In this document: positions 1 through 8,296 of the stretch, piece by piece
How positions within the stretch are numbered: position 1 is the first letter of the stretch
Layout: each line of letters starts with the position of its first letter
Origin: Thermodesulfovibrionales bacterium
GTDB lineage: Bacteria; Nitrospirota; Thermodesulfovibrionia; Thermodesulfovibrionales; Dissulfurispiraceae
Reading direction: 5' to 3'
NCBI GenBank assembly: GCA_030017995.1
Contig: JASEGS010000019.1
Span: forward strand, 1-32,674
DNA: 32,674 nt
Position numbers and translations under genes: made by a program
The notes under the pieces: model-generated
What the model was told of the DNA's origin: nothing
Databases searched by the model: none
The model's input: only the letters and a program-made list of their open reading frames with translations

Positions 1-21
1 AAAGGAGGTTGCAGCTTAAGA

Positions 22-978
22 TTATGCAATCGGAGTCCTTCTTACTTCAACTAAAAAAAGGGACAATATCTTCCCTATTTCGGTGTCCTTCTCCCTTATA
101 GCTGCCTCAAGATTCCCTATTTCGGTGTCCTTCTGCTGAATCAGCGTTTCTGCAATATCCACAAGGTATGAGTTTTCGAGTTCTTCCCCTCTCGTTACCA
201 CTTCTTTAGCAAGTGACCATTCAACCGCATTCTGACTATTGATGATGTTCTCATCAGCGGCAAAAGGCGAATATCTCTTGTGGATTATCCGTGCAGTCTC
301 TAGAAATGCCATGCGGTTACTGCTTGTGATCGTCGTCCCATCAGTTCGCATGCTGATCTCGGCGGTTACTTTCTTGATATGATAAAAATCACTGTATTGG
401 GAAAACCGCAACCACAGATCCCAGTCTTCATGAGCCTCAAGTTTTTCATCAAACAGTCCTGCCCTGCAAAGTAAGTCTTTTCGACACAGCACATTAAGCA
501 TAGGAATGAAATTAGCTATTAATAATCTCTGGCGATCGAAATCTTGACTATAAAGGACTTCCTTGCTGACAGTTACATACTTATCTGTTATCCACTCCTG
601 AAATGCATAATTGGAATCCGTATATGCAACCTGATAATCGCTTTGCATAAGGAAAGAGACCAGCGTCTCCACATGCTCTGGATAAAATTCATCATCATCA
701 TCCAAAAATCCTATGTATTCCCCTTTTGCATTCTCTATGCCTGCATTCCCTGCACGTGCCCTCCCTCTATTTTCTGCAAGCCTGATATAATTTAGTGATA
801 CATCTCCGAGGATGGTTTTAAGCCCATCGATATCAAGATCACAACCGCCGTCATTTACAAGCACCACTTCTATAGGTCTATAGGTTTGGGCGGCAATGCT
901 CTGTAATGCCTTTTCCAGAAGTTTTGGTCTGTCCTTAGTCCTTACTACTATAGATACCAACGGTTTCTTTTCGTTCAT
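22..978 (-). CDS. Family 2 glycosyltransferase with short coiled-coil tail
   Basis: A 318-residue GT-A fold glycosyltransferase, probably adding a sugar to a cell-surface polysaccharide or lipopolysaccharide on the cytoplasmic side. The N-terminus shows the family 2 nucleotide-binding start (VSIVVRTKDRPKLLEKALQS, then VLVNDGG), and GFLDDDDEF at about residue 90 is the metal-binding DxD region. EAHEDWDLWLRF near residue 180 is the usual ED acceptor/catalytic motif. After about residue 270 the protein becomes a short charged helix in which the KDTEIG unit recurs with a 14-residue period, followed by an unrelated short end. No membrane segment is seen. The family and GT-A fold are well supported; donor and acceptor cannot be told. 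It is the last gene before the window edge, so its cluster is unknown. Confidence 0.9.
   Translation of the reverse strand: MNEKKPLVSIVVRTKDRPKLLEKALQSIAAQTYRPIEVVLVNDGGCDLDIDGLKTILGDVSLNYIRLAENRGRARAGNAGIENAKGEYIGFLDDDDEFYPEHVETLVSFLMQSDYQVAYTDSNYAFQEWITDKYVTVSKEVLYSQDFDRQRLLIANFIPMLNVLCRKDLLCRAGLFDEKLEAHEDWDLWLRFSQYSDFYHIKKVTAEISMRTDGTTITSSNRMAFLETARIIHKRYSPFAADENIINSQNAVEWSLAKEVVTRGEELENSYLVDIAETLIQQKDTEIGNLEAAIREKDTEIGKILSLFLVEVRRTPIA
71..134 (-). repeat. Direct repeat, 22 bp, two copies inside the glycosyltransferase tail
   Basis: The 22-bp unit at 71-92 recurs identically at 113-134. The period is 42 bp, that is 14 codons, so the reading frame is kept and the KDTEIG motif of the coiled-coil tail is duplicated. 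Confidence 0.85.
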
Positions 979-1138
979 TTCAAATTCAGCCTTTTTACCT
1001 GTTTGATCACGACTCTTATTGAGAGGTATTGCGCTATTAATCCCATATGCAGTTTTAATATATTAAGAATATCAGTCTGTTAACGCTTTTTTCAAGCAAC
1101 TGCATAGGGAAGGGAATATTTATCGCCCACATTTGAAA

Positions 1139-2917
1139 TCAGGAAATGTTCTTCATAAACTCTATCCATATTGGAAGCGCTGCTCTGGCGCCTGTCTCTT
1201 TATTGCCTATTGGCTTGTGATTATCCCTTCCGACCCATACGCCTACTACCAATCTGTCATCAAACCCTATGAACCAAGCATCAGAAAAATCATTTGTGGT
1301 GCCGGTCTTGCCATATACAGTCCTATGCAATTCTTTTGCTTTCTGCGCTGTGCCGTCTTCGATTACTGCGCGTAATGCCTCCTGCATTTTTGCCACAACT
1401 TCCTGTGAAAAGACTTCTTTTGATGAATGAAAAACATTTTCCACAAGCATACCGTCTCTACTAAATATCTTGTCGTAAGTCGCTGGTTCAATTTTCCTGC
1501 CTGTGGCAAATACAGAATAAGACGCAGTGAGTTCCAGCATTGTTATATCAGATGCGCCGAGGGCTGTTGGCAAATATGGATGAAGGGCGCTTTTAATGCC
1601 GGATCTTGTTGCTATCTCTATCACTTTGTTTATGCCTATTTTATGAGAAAGACGCACAGTAGCAGCATTTAGAGAAAGGGAGAGGGCTGTTTTTAAAGAT
1701 ACAGGACCCCTGTATTTGTTGTCATAGTTCTTAGGCGACCATGCGCTTTTTTTGTTTGCGCCTGTAAAGGATATGGGGGCGTCGAGGATTTCGTCTTCCG
1801 GAGACATTTCATCTTCAAAGGCTGCAGCATATACAAAGGGCTTGAATGCAGAGCCGGGCTGCCTGAGCGCCATGGTCACCCTGTTAAACTGAGTTTCCCA
1901 AAAGTCATTGCCTCCAACCATAACCTTTATGTGCCCATTCCTGAGATCTATTGCTATCAAGGCAGCCTGCACGCCCCGCTTTGTGCGCTTTTCAACAGCG
2001 GTTATACCGTTTAAAACTGCACCTTCTGCAATCTTTTGCATCCGGTAATCAATAGAAGAATGGATTTTTAATCCTGATGTGTATATCTTATTCCCATATT
2101 TGGCTTCGAGCTGCTGTCTCAATAACTCCATATAATAAGGGGCATCATATCTTCTGTAATGCGGCTTTACAGGCAAAGATTCGAGAATTGCCTTTTCATA
2201 TTGTTCCTTTGAAATGAATTTGTTATCGAGCATTTGCTTTAAGACAAGTTTTCTTCTCATTGAGGCTTTTTCAGGGTTTTTAAAAGGGGAATACATGGTT
2301 GGGGCCTTGGGCAAGCCGGCAAGCAAAGCAGATTCAGATAAAGTCAGATCATTGACAGGCTTTCCAAAATAGGCCTGTGCTGCAGCTCCAATCCCATATG
2401 CCCTTGTGCCAAAATATGCCTGATTAAGGTACATGCCGAGTATCTCATCCTTTGTATATCTCTTTTCTATCCGGGTAGAGATTACAGCCTCTTTTATCTT
2501 TCTCGATAAACTCTTTTCCGGCTTCAGGAAAAGCATTTTTGCAAGCTGCTGGGTAATGGTGCTTCCCCCTTCAGCCATGCTTTGTGTCATTATATCCCTG
2601 TAAAGAGCGCGGATTATGCCTATGACATCCACGCCTGGATGGGAATAAAACCGCTGGTCTTCAATGGCTATAACCGCCTTCTTTACCATATCGGGGATAT
2701 TGTAGTGTGGAATAAAATTTCTCCTCTCCAGATACATCTCGGCAAGAACCCTGCTGTCTGAAGAGTAGACAACAGAAGACTCCATTGGCGCGTAACTCTC
2801 AAGGCTTTTAATCGTGGGCAGATCAGAAAGACTCCAGTAGATACCCCCCCCGAAGATGCCTGCAAGCACTGATAGAACTGCAATAAAAATTAAATGCCGC
2901 CAGCGGAGCAAAGGCAT
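1139..2917 (-). CDS. mrcA: Class A penicillin-binding protein (PBP1A type)
   Basis: Bifunctional peptidoglycan synthase, 592 residues, anchored by one N-terminal membrane helix (about 10-30) with the rest in the periplasm. The glycosyltransferase domain has IEDQRFYSHPG with catalytic Glu at about 86, GGSTITQQLAK at 117-127 and KRYTKDEILGMYLNQAYFG near 152-170. The transpeptidase domain has SAFK at 356-359 (nucleophile Ser), SLN at 415-417 and KTGTT near the C-terminus. It is shorter than enterobacterial PBP1A, lacking the long insertion between the domains. No Shine-Dalgarno precedes the ATG, but TATAAT lies 5 nt upstream (2923-2928), so the mRNA may be leaderless. It is divergent from uvrC. 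The family is certain; the 1A assignment is by best resemblance. Confidence 0.95.
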   Translation of the reverse strand: MPLLRWRHLIFIAVLSVLAGIFGGGIYWSLSDLPTIKSLESYAPMESSVVYSSDSRVLAEMYLERRNFIPHYNIPDMVKKAVIAIEDQRFYSHPGVDVIGIIRALYRDIMTQSMAEGGSTITQQLAKMLFLKPEKSLSRKIKEAVISTRIEKRYTKDEILGMYLNQAYFGTRAYGIGAAAQAYFGKPVNDLTLSESALLAGLPKAPTMYSPFKNPEKASMRRKLVLKQMLDNKFISKEQYEKAILESLPVKPHYRRYDAPYYMELLRQQLEAKYGNKIYTSGLKIHSSIDYRMQKIAEGAVLNGITAVEKRTKRGVQAALIAIDLRNGHIKVMVGGNDFWETQFNRVTMALRQPGSAFKPFVYAAAFEDEMSPEDEILDAPISFTGANKKSAWSPKNYDNKYRGPVSLKTALSLSLNAATVRLSHKIGINKVIEIATRSGIKSALHPYLPTALGASDITMLELTASYSVFATGRKIEPATYDKIFSRDGMLVENVFHSSKEVFSQEVVAKMQEALRAVIEDGTAQKAKELHRTVYGKTGTTNDFSDAWFIGFDDRLVVGVWVGRDNHKPIGNKETGARAALPIWIEFMKNIS

Positions 2918-2922
2918 GATTA

Positions 2923-2928
2923 ATTATA
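2923..2928 (-). promoter_or_regulatory. -10 box 5 nt before the PBP start codon
   Basis: TATAAT on the minus strand, 5 nt before the ATG at 2917. There is no Shine-Dalgarno in between, so transcription would begin at or next to the start codon. A matching -35 was not seen. Confidence 0.45.
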
Positions 2929-3007
2929 ACCTAAATAGCTTAATCATATAAATGGATAACGAGCGTATTCCACGCAGCAAGCTGCGGGGAATCTTCAATT
3001 TTTGTGA

Positions 3008-3013
3008 TATAGT
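3008..3013 (+). promoter_or_regulatory. Extended -10 box before uvrC
   Basis: TG-A-TATAGT (3005-3013) fits an extended -10. It ends 6 nt before the uvrC ATG, which has no Shine-Dalgarno; a leaderless transcript is the simplest reading. Confidence 0.45.
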
Positions 3014-3019
3014 AGTTTA

Positions 3020-4834
3020 ATGACACTAAGCATCTCAAACATCCCTTCAAAATCAGGGGTATATATATTTAAAGGGCAAAAAGAGAGGATCCTTTATGTC
3101 GGCAAAGCTAAAAACCTCAGAAACCGCCTGAGGAGCTATTTTTCAGAATGTGGGCAAGAGTCCACAGGTCTTGATCAGCGCAAGGCTGCAATGGTCAGGC
3201 TGGTTAAAGATTTCTCTTATATCGTGCCGGACAACGAGCTTGAGGCCTTAATACTTGAAGCAAATCTTATAAAGCAGTATAAGCCCAAATTCAACATCAT
3301 TCTCAGGGACGACAAAAACTATCCTTATATAAAAGTAACAATTACCGAGGAGTGGCCGAGGATAGAGGTTGCAAGAAAAATAAAGAAGGACGGCAACCTG
3401 TATTTCGGCCCATATGTTCCCTCGCAATCTATGTGGGAGGCTCTTGCATTTATCAGAAGGAATTTTCTTATAAGGACTTGCGGATACTCCCTCGACAAGC
3501 CGATGAGGCCGTGCGTCCAGTATCAGATGAAGCGTTGTATAGCTCCCTGCGCCGGGCTTATAAGCAGAAAAGAGTATATGAAGATCATCGCCGAGGTGAT
3601 ACTTTTCCTTAAAGGCGAGAAAAAGGAACTTGTAGCCAAGCTCGAAGAGACTATGCAGAGGCTTTCGGATGAGATGAAGTTTGAGGATGCTGCAAAGATC
3701 AGGGACAGGCTATTCAGGCTTCAGCGGGCGTTCGAGTCGCAGAAGGTCGTCTCGCCCGAGCTTGGAGACATTGATGTTATCGGATATTACAGAGAAGGTG
3801 CCGGAGAATACGCCAGGGACTACGATCATATAGCGTTTAATATCCTTTTTGTGCGGAGCGGCGTATTGATAGGAGCAAAGGATTTTTTTCTGGATAAGAT
3901 TATCGTATCTGACGAATCCGAGATAATGCACAGCTTTATAGAGATATTCTATGCGAAGGAGATAATGCCGCCTGAAATAATTTTGGTAAATGCAATGCCC
4001 GAGGATGCAAAGGCATTAAAGAAATGGCTGAAAGAAAGGCGTGGAGCAAAGATTGCAATAGAAGCGCCTAAAGACGGTAAAAAGGCTGATCTGCTTAATA
4101 TGGCAAATGAAAACGCGCGGCTACATTTCCATCAGAAAAACAAACCTGCCAAGGACGACATCCTGCCTTTAATAAAAGACCGGCTGCATCTGAAGAGAAT
4201 TCCTAAATCCATCGGTGCATTTGATGTCTCGACGATTCAGGGCAGCGAATCAGTTGGCGCGTTTATTTATTGGGAAAATGGCGAGTTCAAAAAGGATAAT
4301 TACAGACATCTCAGGATAAAAGGCGTGCAGGGAGTTGATGATTATGCAATGATGCATGAGATTGTCGGGCGCGTGCTGAGAAAAGAGCACCTCATTCCTG
4401 ACCTTGTTGTTATTGACGGAGGCAAGGGACAGCTCGATGTTGCAAAAAAAGTATTGGATGATTTGGGCATAGATACTGAGCTTATAAGCATTGCCAAGAA
4501 GCCAGACAGGGCATTTTTATTGAACGATGAGATTATTGATCTTGAGGACAGAAGCAAATCATCTCTGCTTCTGAAAAAGATAAGGGATGAGGTTCACAGA
4601 TTTGCAATTTCTTTTCACAGGAAGCTGCGGGACAAACGACTGATGGAATCGCCTCTTGAAAAGATTCCGGGCATTGGCAAAAAGAGGAGGCTCGAACTCC
4701 TGCGCCATTTCGGCAGCATCGAAAATATCCGCAAGGCCTCTGTGGAGGATATTTTGAAGATAAAGGGATTTAATAGAAAGGTTGCGGAGAAAGTGGCGGA
4801 GGGGGTAAAGAAGGGGATCTCGCAACGTTCATAG
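3020..4834 (+). CDS. uvrC: UvrABC excinuclease subunit C
   Basis: Nucleotide excision repair nuclease that makes both incisions around a lesion bound by UvrB. Its 604 residues are normal for UvrC. The order is: GIY-YIG nuclease at about 10-90 (SGVYIFKGQKERILYVGKAK, nicks 3' of the lesion), a Cys-containing stretch (CVQYQMKRCIAPC) near 165, the UVR UvrB-contact motif at about 200-235, the RNase H-like 5' nuclease domain (FDVSTIQG, then VVIDGGKGQL, then DEVHRFAISFHR, giving the Asp/Asp/His set), and C-terminal helix-hairpin-helix motifs (IPGIGKKRRLELLRHFGS). The start is fixed by the conserved N-terminus although no ribosome-binding site is visible. All catalytic motifs are intact. Confidence 0.98.
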   Translation: MTLSISNIPSKSGVYIFKGQKERILYVGKAKNLRNRLRSYFSECGQESTGLDQRKAAMVRLVKDFSYIVPDNELEALILEANLIKQYKPKFNIILRDDKNYPYIKVTITEEWPRIEVARKIKKDGNLYFGPYVPSQSMWEALAFIRRNFLIRTCGYSLDKPMRPCVQYQMKRCIAPCAGLISRKEYMKIIAEVILFLKGEKKELVAKLEETMQRLSDEMKFEDAAKIRDRLFRLQRAFESQKVVSPELGDIDVIGYYREGAGEYARDYDHIAFNILFVRSGVLIGAKDFFLDKIIVSDESEIMHSFIEIFYAKEIMPPEIILVNAMPEDAKALKKWLKERRGAKIAIEAPKDGKKADLLNMANENARLHFHQKNKPAKDDILPLIKDRLHLKRIPKSIGAFDVSTIQGSESVGAFIYWENGEFKKDNYRHLRIKGVQGVDDYAMMHEIVGRVLRKEHLIPDLVVIDGGKGQLDVAKKVLDDLGIDTELISIAKKPDRAFLLNDEIIDLEDRSKSSLLLKKIRDEVHRFAISFHRKLRDKRLMESPLEKIPGIGKKRRLELLRHFGSIENIRKASVEDILKIKGFNRKVAEKVAEGVKKGISQRS

Positions 4835-4887
4835 AAAAATCGGGGATTTTGAGATAGAATAAGATGTAAGTCAAGGAGGTAATAGAA

Positions 4888-5139
4888 ATGCATAAACAGC
4901 AAACAGCAGATTTATTGGACAGAATCACTGTTAACCCCGATGTAATGGTCGGCAAGCCTACCGTCCGGGGATTAAGAATAACCGTTGAGCAAATACTCAA
5001 GGCCCTTGCGGGCGGCATAACAGTCGAGGACTTATTGGAGGACTATCCCGAACTCGAAAGAGAGGATATTCAGGCGGTTCTGCTATATGCCTCAGAGAGG
5101 ATCGGCGAAGAACAGGTTTTTGCTGTTAACGCAGGATAG
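4888..5139 (+). CDS. DUF433 antitoxin
   Basis: An 83-residue DUF433 protein, a small winged-helix family that usually acts as the antitoxin and DNA-binding repressor of a toxin-antitoxin operon. The family signature is visible as ITVNPDVMVGKPTVRGLRIT followed by ILKALAGGITVEDLLEDYPELEREDIQAVL. A strong Shine-Dalgarno (AAGGAGGT) sits 8-9 nt before the ATG. The next gene, 5 bp downstream, is the matching DUF5615 toxin. The family call is firm; its role rests on the pairing. Confidence 0.9.
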   Translation: MHKQQTADLLDRITVNPDVMVGKPTVRGLRITVEQILKALAGGITVEDLLEDYPELEREDIQAVLLYASERIGEEQVFAVNAG

Positions 5140-5144
5140 AATTA

Positions 5145-5510
5145 ATGGCCTATAGCGGTTTGCGATTCATTGTTGATGTCGGCGTCGGCAAAAAAGTAGA
5201 GGAATGGCTTAGGGCTAATGGATATGATGTAAAAACCGTACGCGACATAGACCCAAGAGCAAAGGACAGCGCAATACTTCAGATTGCAGCATCAGAATCC
5301 CGTATGGTTATTACAATGGACAAAGATTTTGGCGAACTCGTATTTAGATCCCGCAAGGCGCATACAGGTGTTTTAATTCTTAGGCTTGAGGATGCGACAG
5401 GTGCTGAAAAAGTAGAAATCATAAAGAAAATACTGTATGAGTATAAGGATAGGATAAAAAATAAATTTTGCGTATTCCAGGATAAAACACTCAGGATATC
5501 CCGTTCATAA
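5145..5510 (+). CDS. DUF5615 PIN-like toxin
   Basis: A 121-residue PIN-like (DUF5615) protein, expected to be an RNase toxin neutralised by the DUF433 protein encoded just upstream. The N-terminal acidic residue is present (RFIVDVGVG, where many relatives have LDExL), then DAKDSAILQIAASESRMVITMDKDFGEL-like sequence with the conserved DKDFGEL acidic motif, and a C-terminal ILRLED stretch. The start ATG follows the antitoxin stop by 5 nt with only a weak GGAT upstream, so translational coupling is likely. The first acidic site reads VDVGVG rather than the common LDENL, which may reduce activity. Confidence 0.85.
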   Translation: MAYSGLRFIVDVGVGKKVEEWLRANGYDVKTVRDIDPRAKDSAILQIAASESRMVITMDKDFGELVFRSRKAHTGVLILRLEDATGAEKVEIIKKILYEYKDRIKNKFCVFQDKTLRISRS

Positions 5511-5543
5511 AAAACAAGAACTTTAAAATATCAAGGAGAAACT

Positions 5544-6476
5544 ATGAATATTTACATTTCAGGCTCGATGGCTTATGACAGGATAATGGACTTTCCGGGA
5601 AAGTTCTCCGACCACATCCTGCCCGACAAGATTCACATCCTGAATGTATGCTTTACAGTCAACGGAATGATAGAGAAGTTCGGCGGCACTGCCGGAAACA
5701 TAGCCTATTCCCTGCGGCTTTTAGATGAAAAACCCACAATACTCTCGACCATCGGCAAGGACTATAATGAATATTTCAAGTGGCTTGAGAAAAACAATAT
5801 CCCGACTAATGGGATAAAGATCATAGAGAATGAATTCACTGCCGGCGCATACATAACAACCGACAAGGCAGACAACCAGATAACCGGATTCAATCCAGGA
5901 GCAATGAAATACCCTTCGGGATATGAGTTCAAAGAGGCGAATCCCGAAAGATCAATCGCCCTTCTTGCGCCCGGAAACCTTCAGGACATGATGGAATACG
6001 CGAAGATATATAAACAAAAAGGCATCCCATATATCTGCGATCCGGGACAGTCCCTTACTGCGTGGAAACCTGAAAATCTCAGGGAATGGATTGACGGCTC
6101 ATACATGCTTATCACAAATGACTATGAGCTTGAGCTTGTCATGAAGATGACCGGCATGGACAAGAAGGGTCTGCTCGAAATGACAAAGACAATTATCACG
6201 ACCCTCGGAGAAAAGGGCTCTCTTATAAGCGCGGCTGACGGAGATACGCAAATACCTGCGGCAAAGATCTCAGGGATTCTTGACCCCACAGGCGCAGGAG
6301 ACGCATACAGGGCAGGGCTTATCAAAGGGCTTGTAACAGGCAAGGACATGGAAACCTCTGCAAAGATGGGCGCAGTGGCTTCCGCGTATGCGATTGAGAA
6401 ATACGGCACTCAGGAGCACTATTTTACTTATAATGATTTTGCGGAAAGGCACAGGAGCAATTTCGGAGAAATGTAA
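5544..6476 (+). CDS. PfkB-family carbohydrate/nucleoside kinase
   Basis: A 310-residue ribokinase-fold kinase transferring the ATP gamma-phosphate to a hydroxymethyl group of a sugar or nucleoside in the cytoplasm. The sugar-binding motif is FGGTAGNIAYSLRLL at about 46-60. The C-terminal signature DPTGAGDAYRAGL (about 247-259) holds the anion hole and catalytic Asp. The short N-terminus (MNIYISGSMAYDRIMDFPG) and overall length resemble the adenosine-kinase-like branch rather than fructokinases, but the substrate cannot be read from sequence. A good Shine-Dalgarno (AAGGAG) precedes the ATG. Its stop is immediately followed by the GTG start of an APH-like kinase, so the two are one transcription unit and may act on the same metabolite. 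Confidence 0.88.
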   Translation: MNIYISGSMAYDRIMDFPGKFSDHILPDKIHILNVCFTVNGMIEKFGGTAGNIAYSLRLLDEKPTILSTIGKDYNEYFKWLEKNNIPTNGIKIIENEFTAGAYITTDKADNQITGFNPGAMKYPSGYEFKEANPERSIALLAPGNLQDMMEYAKIYKQKGIPYICDPGQSLTAWKPENLREWIDGSYMLITNDYELELVMKMTGMDKKGLLEMTKTIITTLGEKGSLISAADGDTQIPAAKISGILDPTGAGDAYRAGLIKGLVTGKDMETSAKMGAVASAYAIEKYGTQEHYFTYNDFAERHRSNFGEM

Positions 6477-7523
6477 GTGCTCAATGAAGACGCAATAAAG
6501 GCCTATCTCCTCAAAAAATTTAAAGATGCTGCTCGCGTTGACATCACAAAGCTCGGCGCCGGAGTTCACGGAGCCGGCTTCCTTATCGAGATCCAACTCG
6601 CAGAAGGCGTTAAGCAGTATGTTATAAAAGGCCTTTTCCCTGAAGGCCTCGGACATGATTATCCTTCTGACAGAGCTCAGGTCTTTTTGCTCGATCTCGA
6701 AACATACGATGGAATTCCGAAACACGCAAAGGCATTAGATGTACTTTCAGAGATGCCTGATGGCTCGATAAAGTCCATCGGCGGTGGAAAAGAATACTAT
6801 CTTCTGATGGAAAGGGTCGAGGGAAAGGATTATTTCAATGACCTTCGGGAGTTCTCACGCAAGGAAAAGCTCGACAACAAAGACAAAGAAAAGATAAAGG
6901 CAATGACATCGTATCTTGCGGAAATCCATTCGATAAAGAAAGATTCGCGCTCATTATACTGGAGGAAGCTGCGGGATATTATCGGGCACGGGGAATGTTT
7001 GATGGGAGTATTTGACACATATCCCGATGGAGTATTGAGCTATGAGAATATGGCTGAAATAGAAAAGATGTGCGTTGACTGGAGGGCAAGGCTCAAGCCG
7101 AAGACGCATAGGCTATCTCAAATTCACGGAGACTTTCATCCGGGCAATATATGGTTCAAAGACAATGGAGACTTTGTTCTTCTCGATAGGAGCAGAGGGC
7201 CTTTTGGAGAGCCTGCTGATGATATTACTGCGCTCGCGATCAACTATATTTTTTTCTCAATAAAATATCACGGCGATGTCAGAGGAGCATATCTTCAGGG
7301 GCTTAATCTCTTTTTTGATGAGTATGTCAGGCAAACGAATGACAATGAATTATTTGAGGTGGTCGCTCCGTTTTTCGCCTTCAGGGGAACTGTTGTAGCA
7401 AATCCCATTTTTTATCCGGAACTTACAATTGAGGCTCGAAATAAAATATTCAGGTTTGTGCAACATGTTCTTACAAGCAGAAAATTCGAGGCAGAAAAAA
7501 TCAAAGACTACATTAATGTATGA
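6477..7523 (+). CDS. Aminoglycoside phosphotransferase-like (APH/ChoK) kinase
   Basis: A 348-residue protein-kinase-like small-molecule kinase. The Brenner motif QIHGDFHPGNIW at about 215-226 carries the catalytic Asp, and VLLDRSRGPFGEPADDI at about 233-249 carries the metal-binding Asp. The N-lobe GAGVHGAGFLIEI resembles the nucleotide loop, and QYVIKGL supplies a lysine. It starts at GTG right after the TAA of the PfkB kinase (ATGTAAGTG), with a GGAG about 9 nt upstream. Members of this family phosphorylate choline, homoserine, methylthioribose, sugars or antibiotics. Context (after a PfkB kinase) argues for housekeeping metabolism rather than drug resistance. The substrate is unknown. Confidence 0.85.
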   Translation: MLNEDAIKAYLLKKFKDAARVDITKLGAGVHGAGFLIEIQLAEGVKQYVIKGLFPEGLGHDYPSDRAQVFLLDLETYDGIPKHAKALDVLSEMPDGSIKSIGGGKEYYLLMERVEGKDYFNDLREFSRKEKLDNKDKEKIKAMTSYLAEIHSIKKDSRSLYWRKLRDIIGHGECLMGVFDTYPDGVLSYENMAEIEKMCVDWRARLKPKTHRLSQIHGDFHPGNIWFKDNGDFVLLDRSRGPFGEPADDITALAINYIFFSIKYHGDVRGAYLQGLNLFFDEYVRQTNDNELFEVVAPFFAFRGTVVANPIFYPELTIEARNKIFRFVQHVLTSRKFEAEKIKDYINV

Positions 7524-7571
7524 TATAAGGCTGATCAGACGCTGCAATATGTCTCGCTCGTCAATTTATAT

Positions 7572-8246
7572 TTAACGGGGAAATTTTATATAATCTTCCC
7601 AGATCAGCAATAATTCCTTTGTTGCCCGGAGATCTCCAGCACAATACCTGGCAATATCCACATGCTTCCCTGCTTTGAACAGGTCTTTCACATCGTAACC
7701 AGTTATTCCTTCTGACTTTGGACTTTTGATATTAAAGGTCTTGCACCACATATCAAGGCTAAACCTTCTTTTAGAAGCGCCATAGAACGTCATCTGATCG
7801 AGGAGGTCTATGTGGGGCCCATTGTATCTGTTGGGCATAAGATCTCTTGTAGGCTTTATTCTGTTCACAGCCGAGCGGATCATGATAAACGGACAGTCAA
7901 AGGATCTTCCATTGAATGTTACAAACCGGTCGCAGGTCTTTATTGTGCTCCAGAATTTTTCTATTATCTCTTTTTCCATGCCGCATTCAAACCGTATGCC
8001 GTCCTCTTCAAACGGCAAGAGCATATCTCGTGGGGTCTGGAAATAGACAACGCCTTTATTTGAATCAGGATTGAGCATGCCTATAGTTATGATCTCGCCG
8101 GTAAGAGGATAAAAGGAAAGGCTTTCTCTGACCCTCTCTTCTTCATCTTCGGTCTCAGCCCATTTCATAAGATATTCCTGAGTGGAAGGCTCAAGGGAAT
8201 CAAAATCCACGCCAACGGTTTCTATATCAAATATAATCCTGCTCAT
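7572..8246 (-). CDS. 3'-5' exonuclease related to the DNA polymerase B exonuclease domain
   Basis: A 224-residue DEDDy-type exonuclease of the stand-alone PolB-like exonuclease family. Exo I is IIFDIETVG at about 4-12, Exo II is FVTFNGRSFDCPFI at about 108-121 and Exo III is YCAGDLRATKELL near 200-212. All four acidic residues and the Exo III Tyr are present. It lacks any polymerase domain and probably acts in DNA repair or nucleic-acid turnover. No Shine-Dalgarno is visible before the ATG. The junction with the upstream S41 protease is filled by a heptamer inverted repeat. It is the last gene of the minus-strand division/envelope run and converges with the APH-like kinase gene 48 bp away. 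Confidence 0.88.
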   Translation of the reverse strand: MSRIIFDIETVGVDFDSLEPSTQEYLMKWAETEDEEERVRESLSFYPLTGEIITIGMLNPDSNKGVVYFQTPRDMLLPFEEDGIRFECGMEKEIIEKFWSTIKTCDRFVTFNGRSFDCPFIMIRSAVNRIKPTRDLMPNRYNGPHIDLLDQMTFYGASKRRFSLDMWCKTFNIKSPKSEGITGYDVKDLFKAGKHVDIARYCAGDLRATKELLLIWEDYIKFPR

Positions 8247-8252
8247 ATTTTT

Positions 8253-8290
8253 GTAATGCGTAATAAGTTAAAGGCGCATCACTCGTAACT
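8253..8290. repeat. Heptamer-periodic inverted repeat at the ctpA/exonuclease junction
   Basis: The left arm GTAATGCGTAATAAG (8253-8267) and right arm around 8274-8290 (GCATCACTCGTAACT core) are built of 7-bp units related to GCGTAAT in opposite orientations. It is the same family as the elements at 12389-12458 and 16801-16879, and the shortest of the three. Confidence 0.5.
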
Positions 8291-8296
8291 ATAGCG

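Noticed and set aside
45-92. Frameshift truncation of the glycosyltransferase at the A7 run (53-59)
   Set aside because: Shifting frame either way at the homopolymer meets a stop almost at once, so no longer protein is recovered.
6270-6725. 151-codon minus-strand frame across the PfkB/APH junction
   Set aside because: It is a shadow of two well-supported plus-strand kinases, with no recognisable motif.
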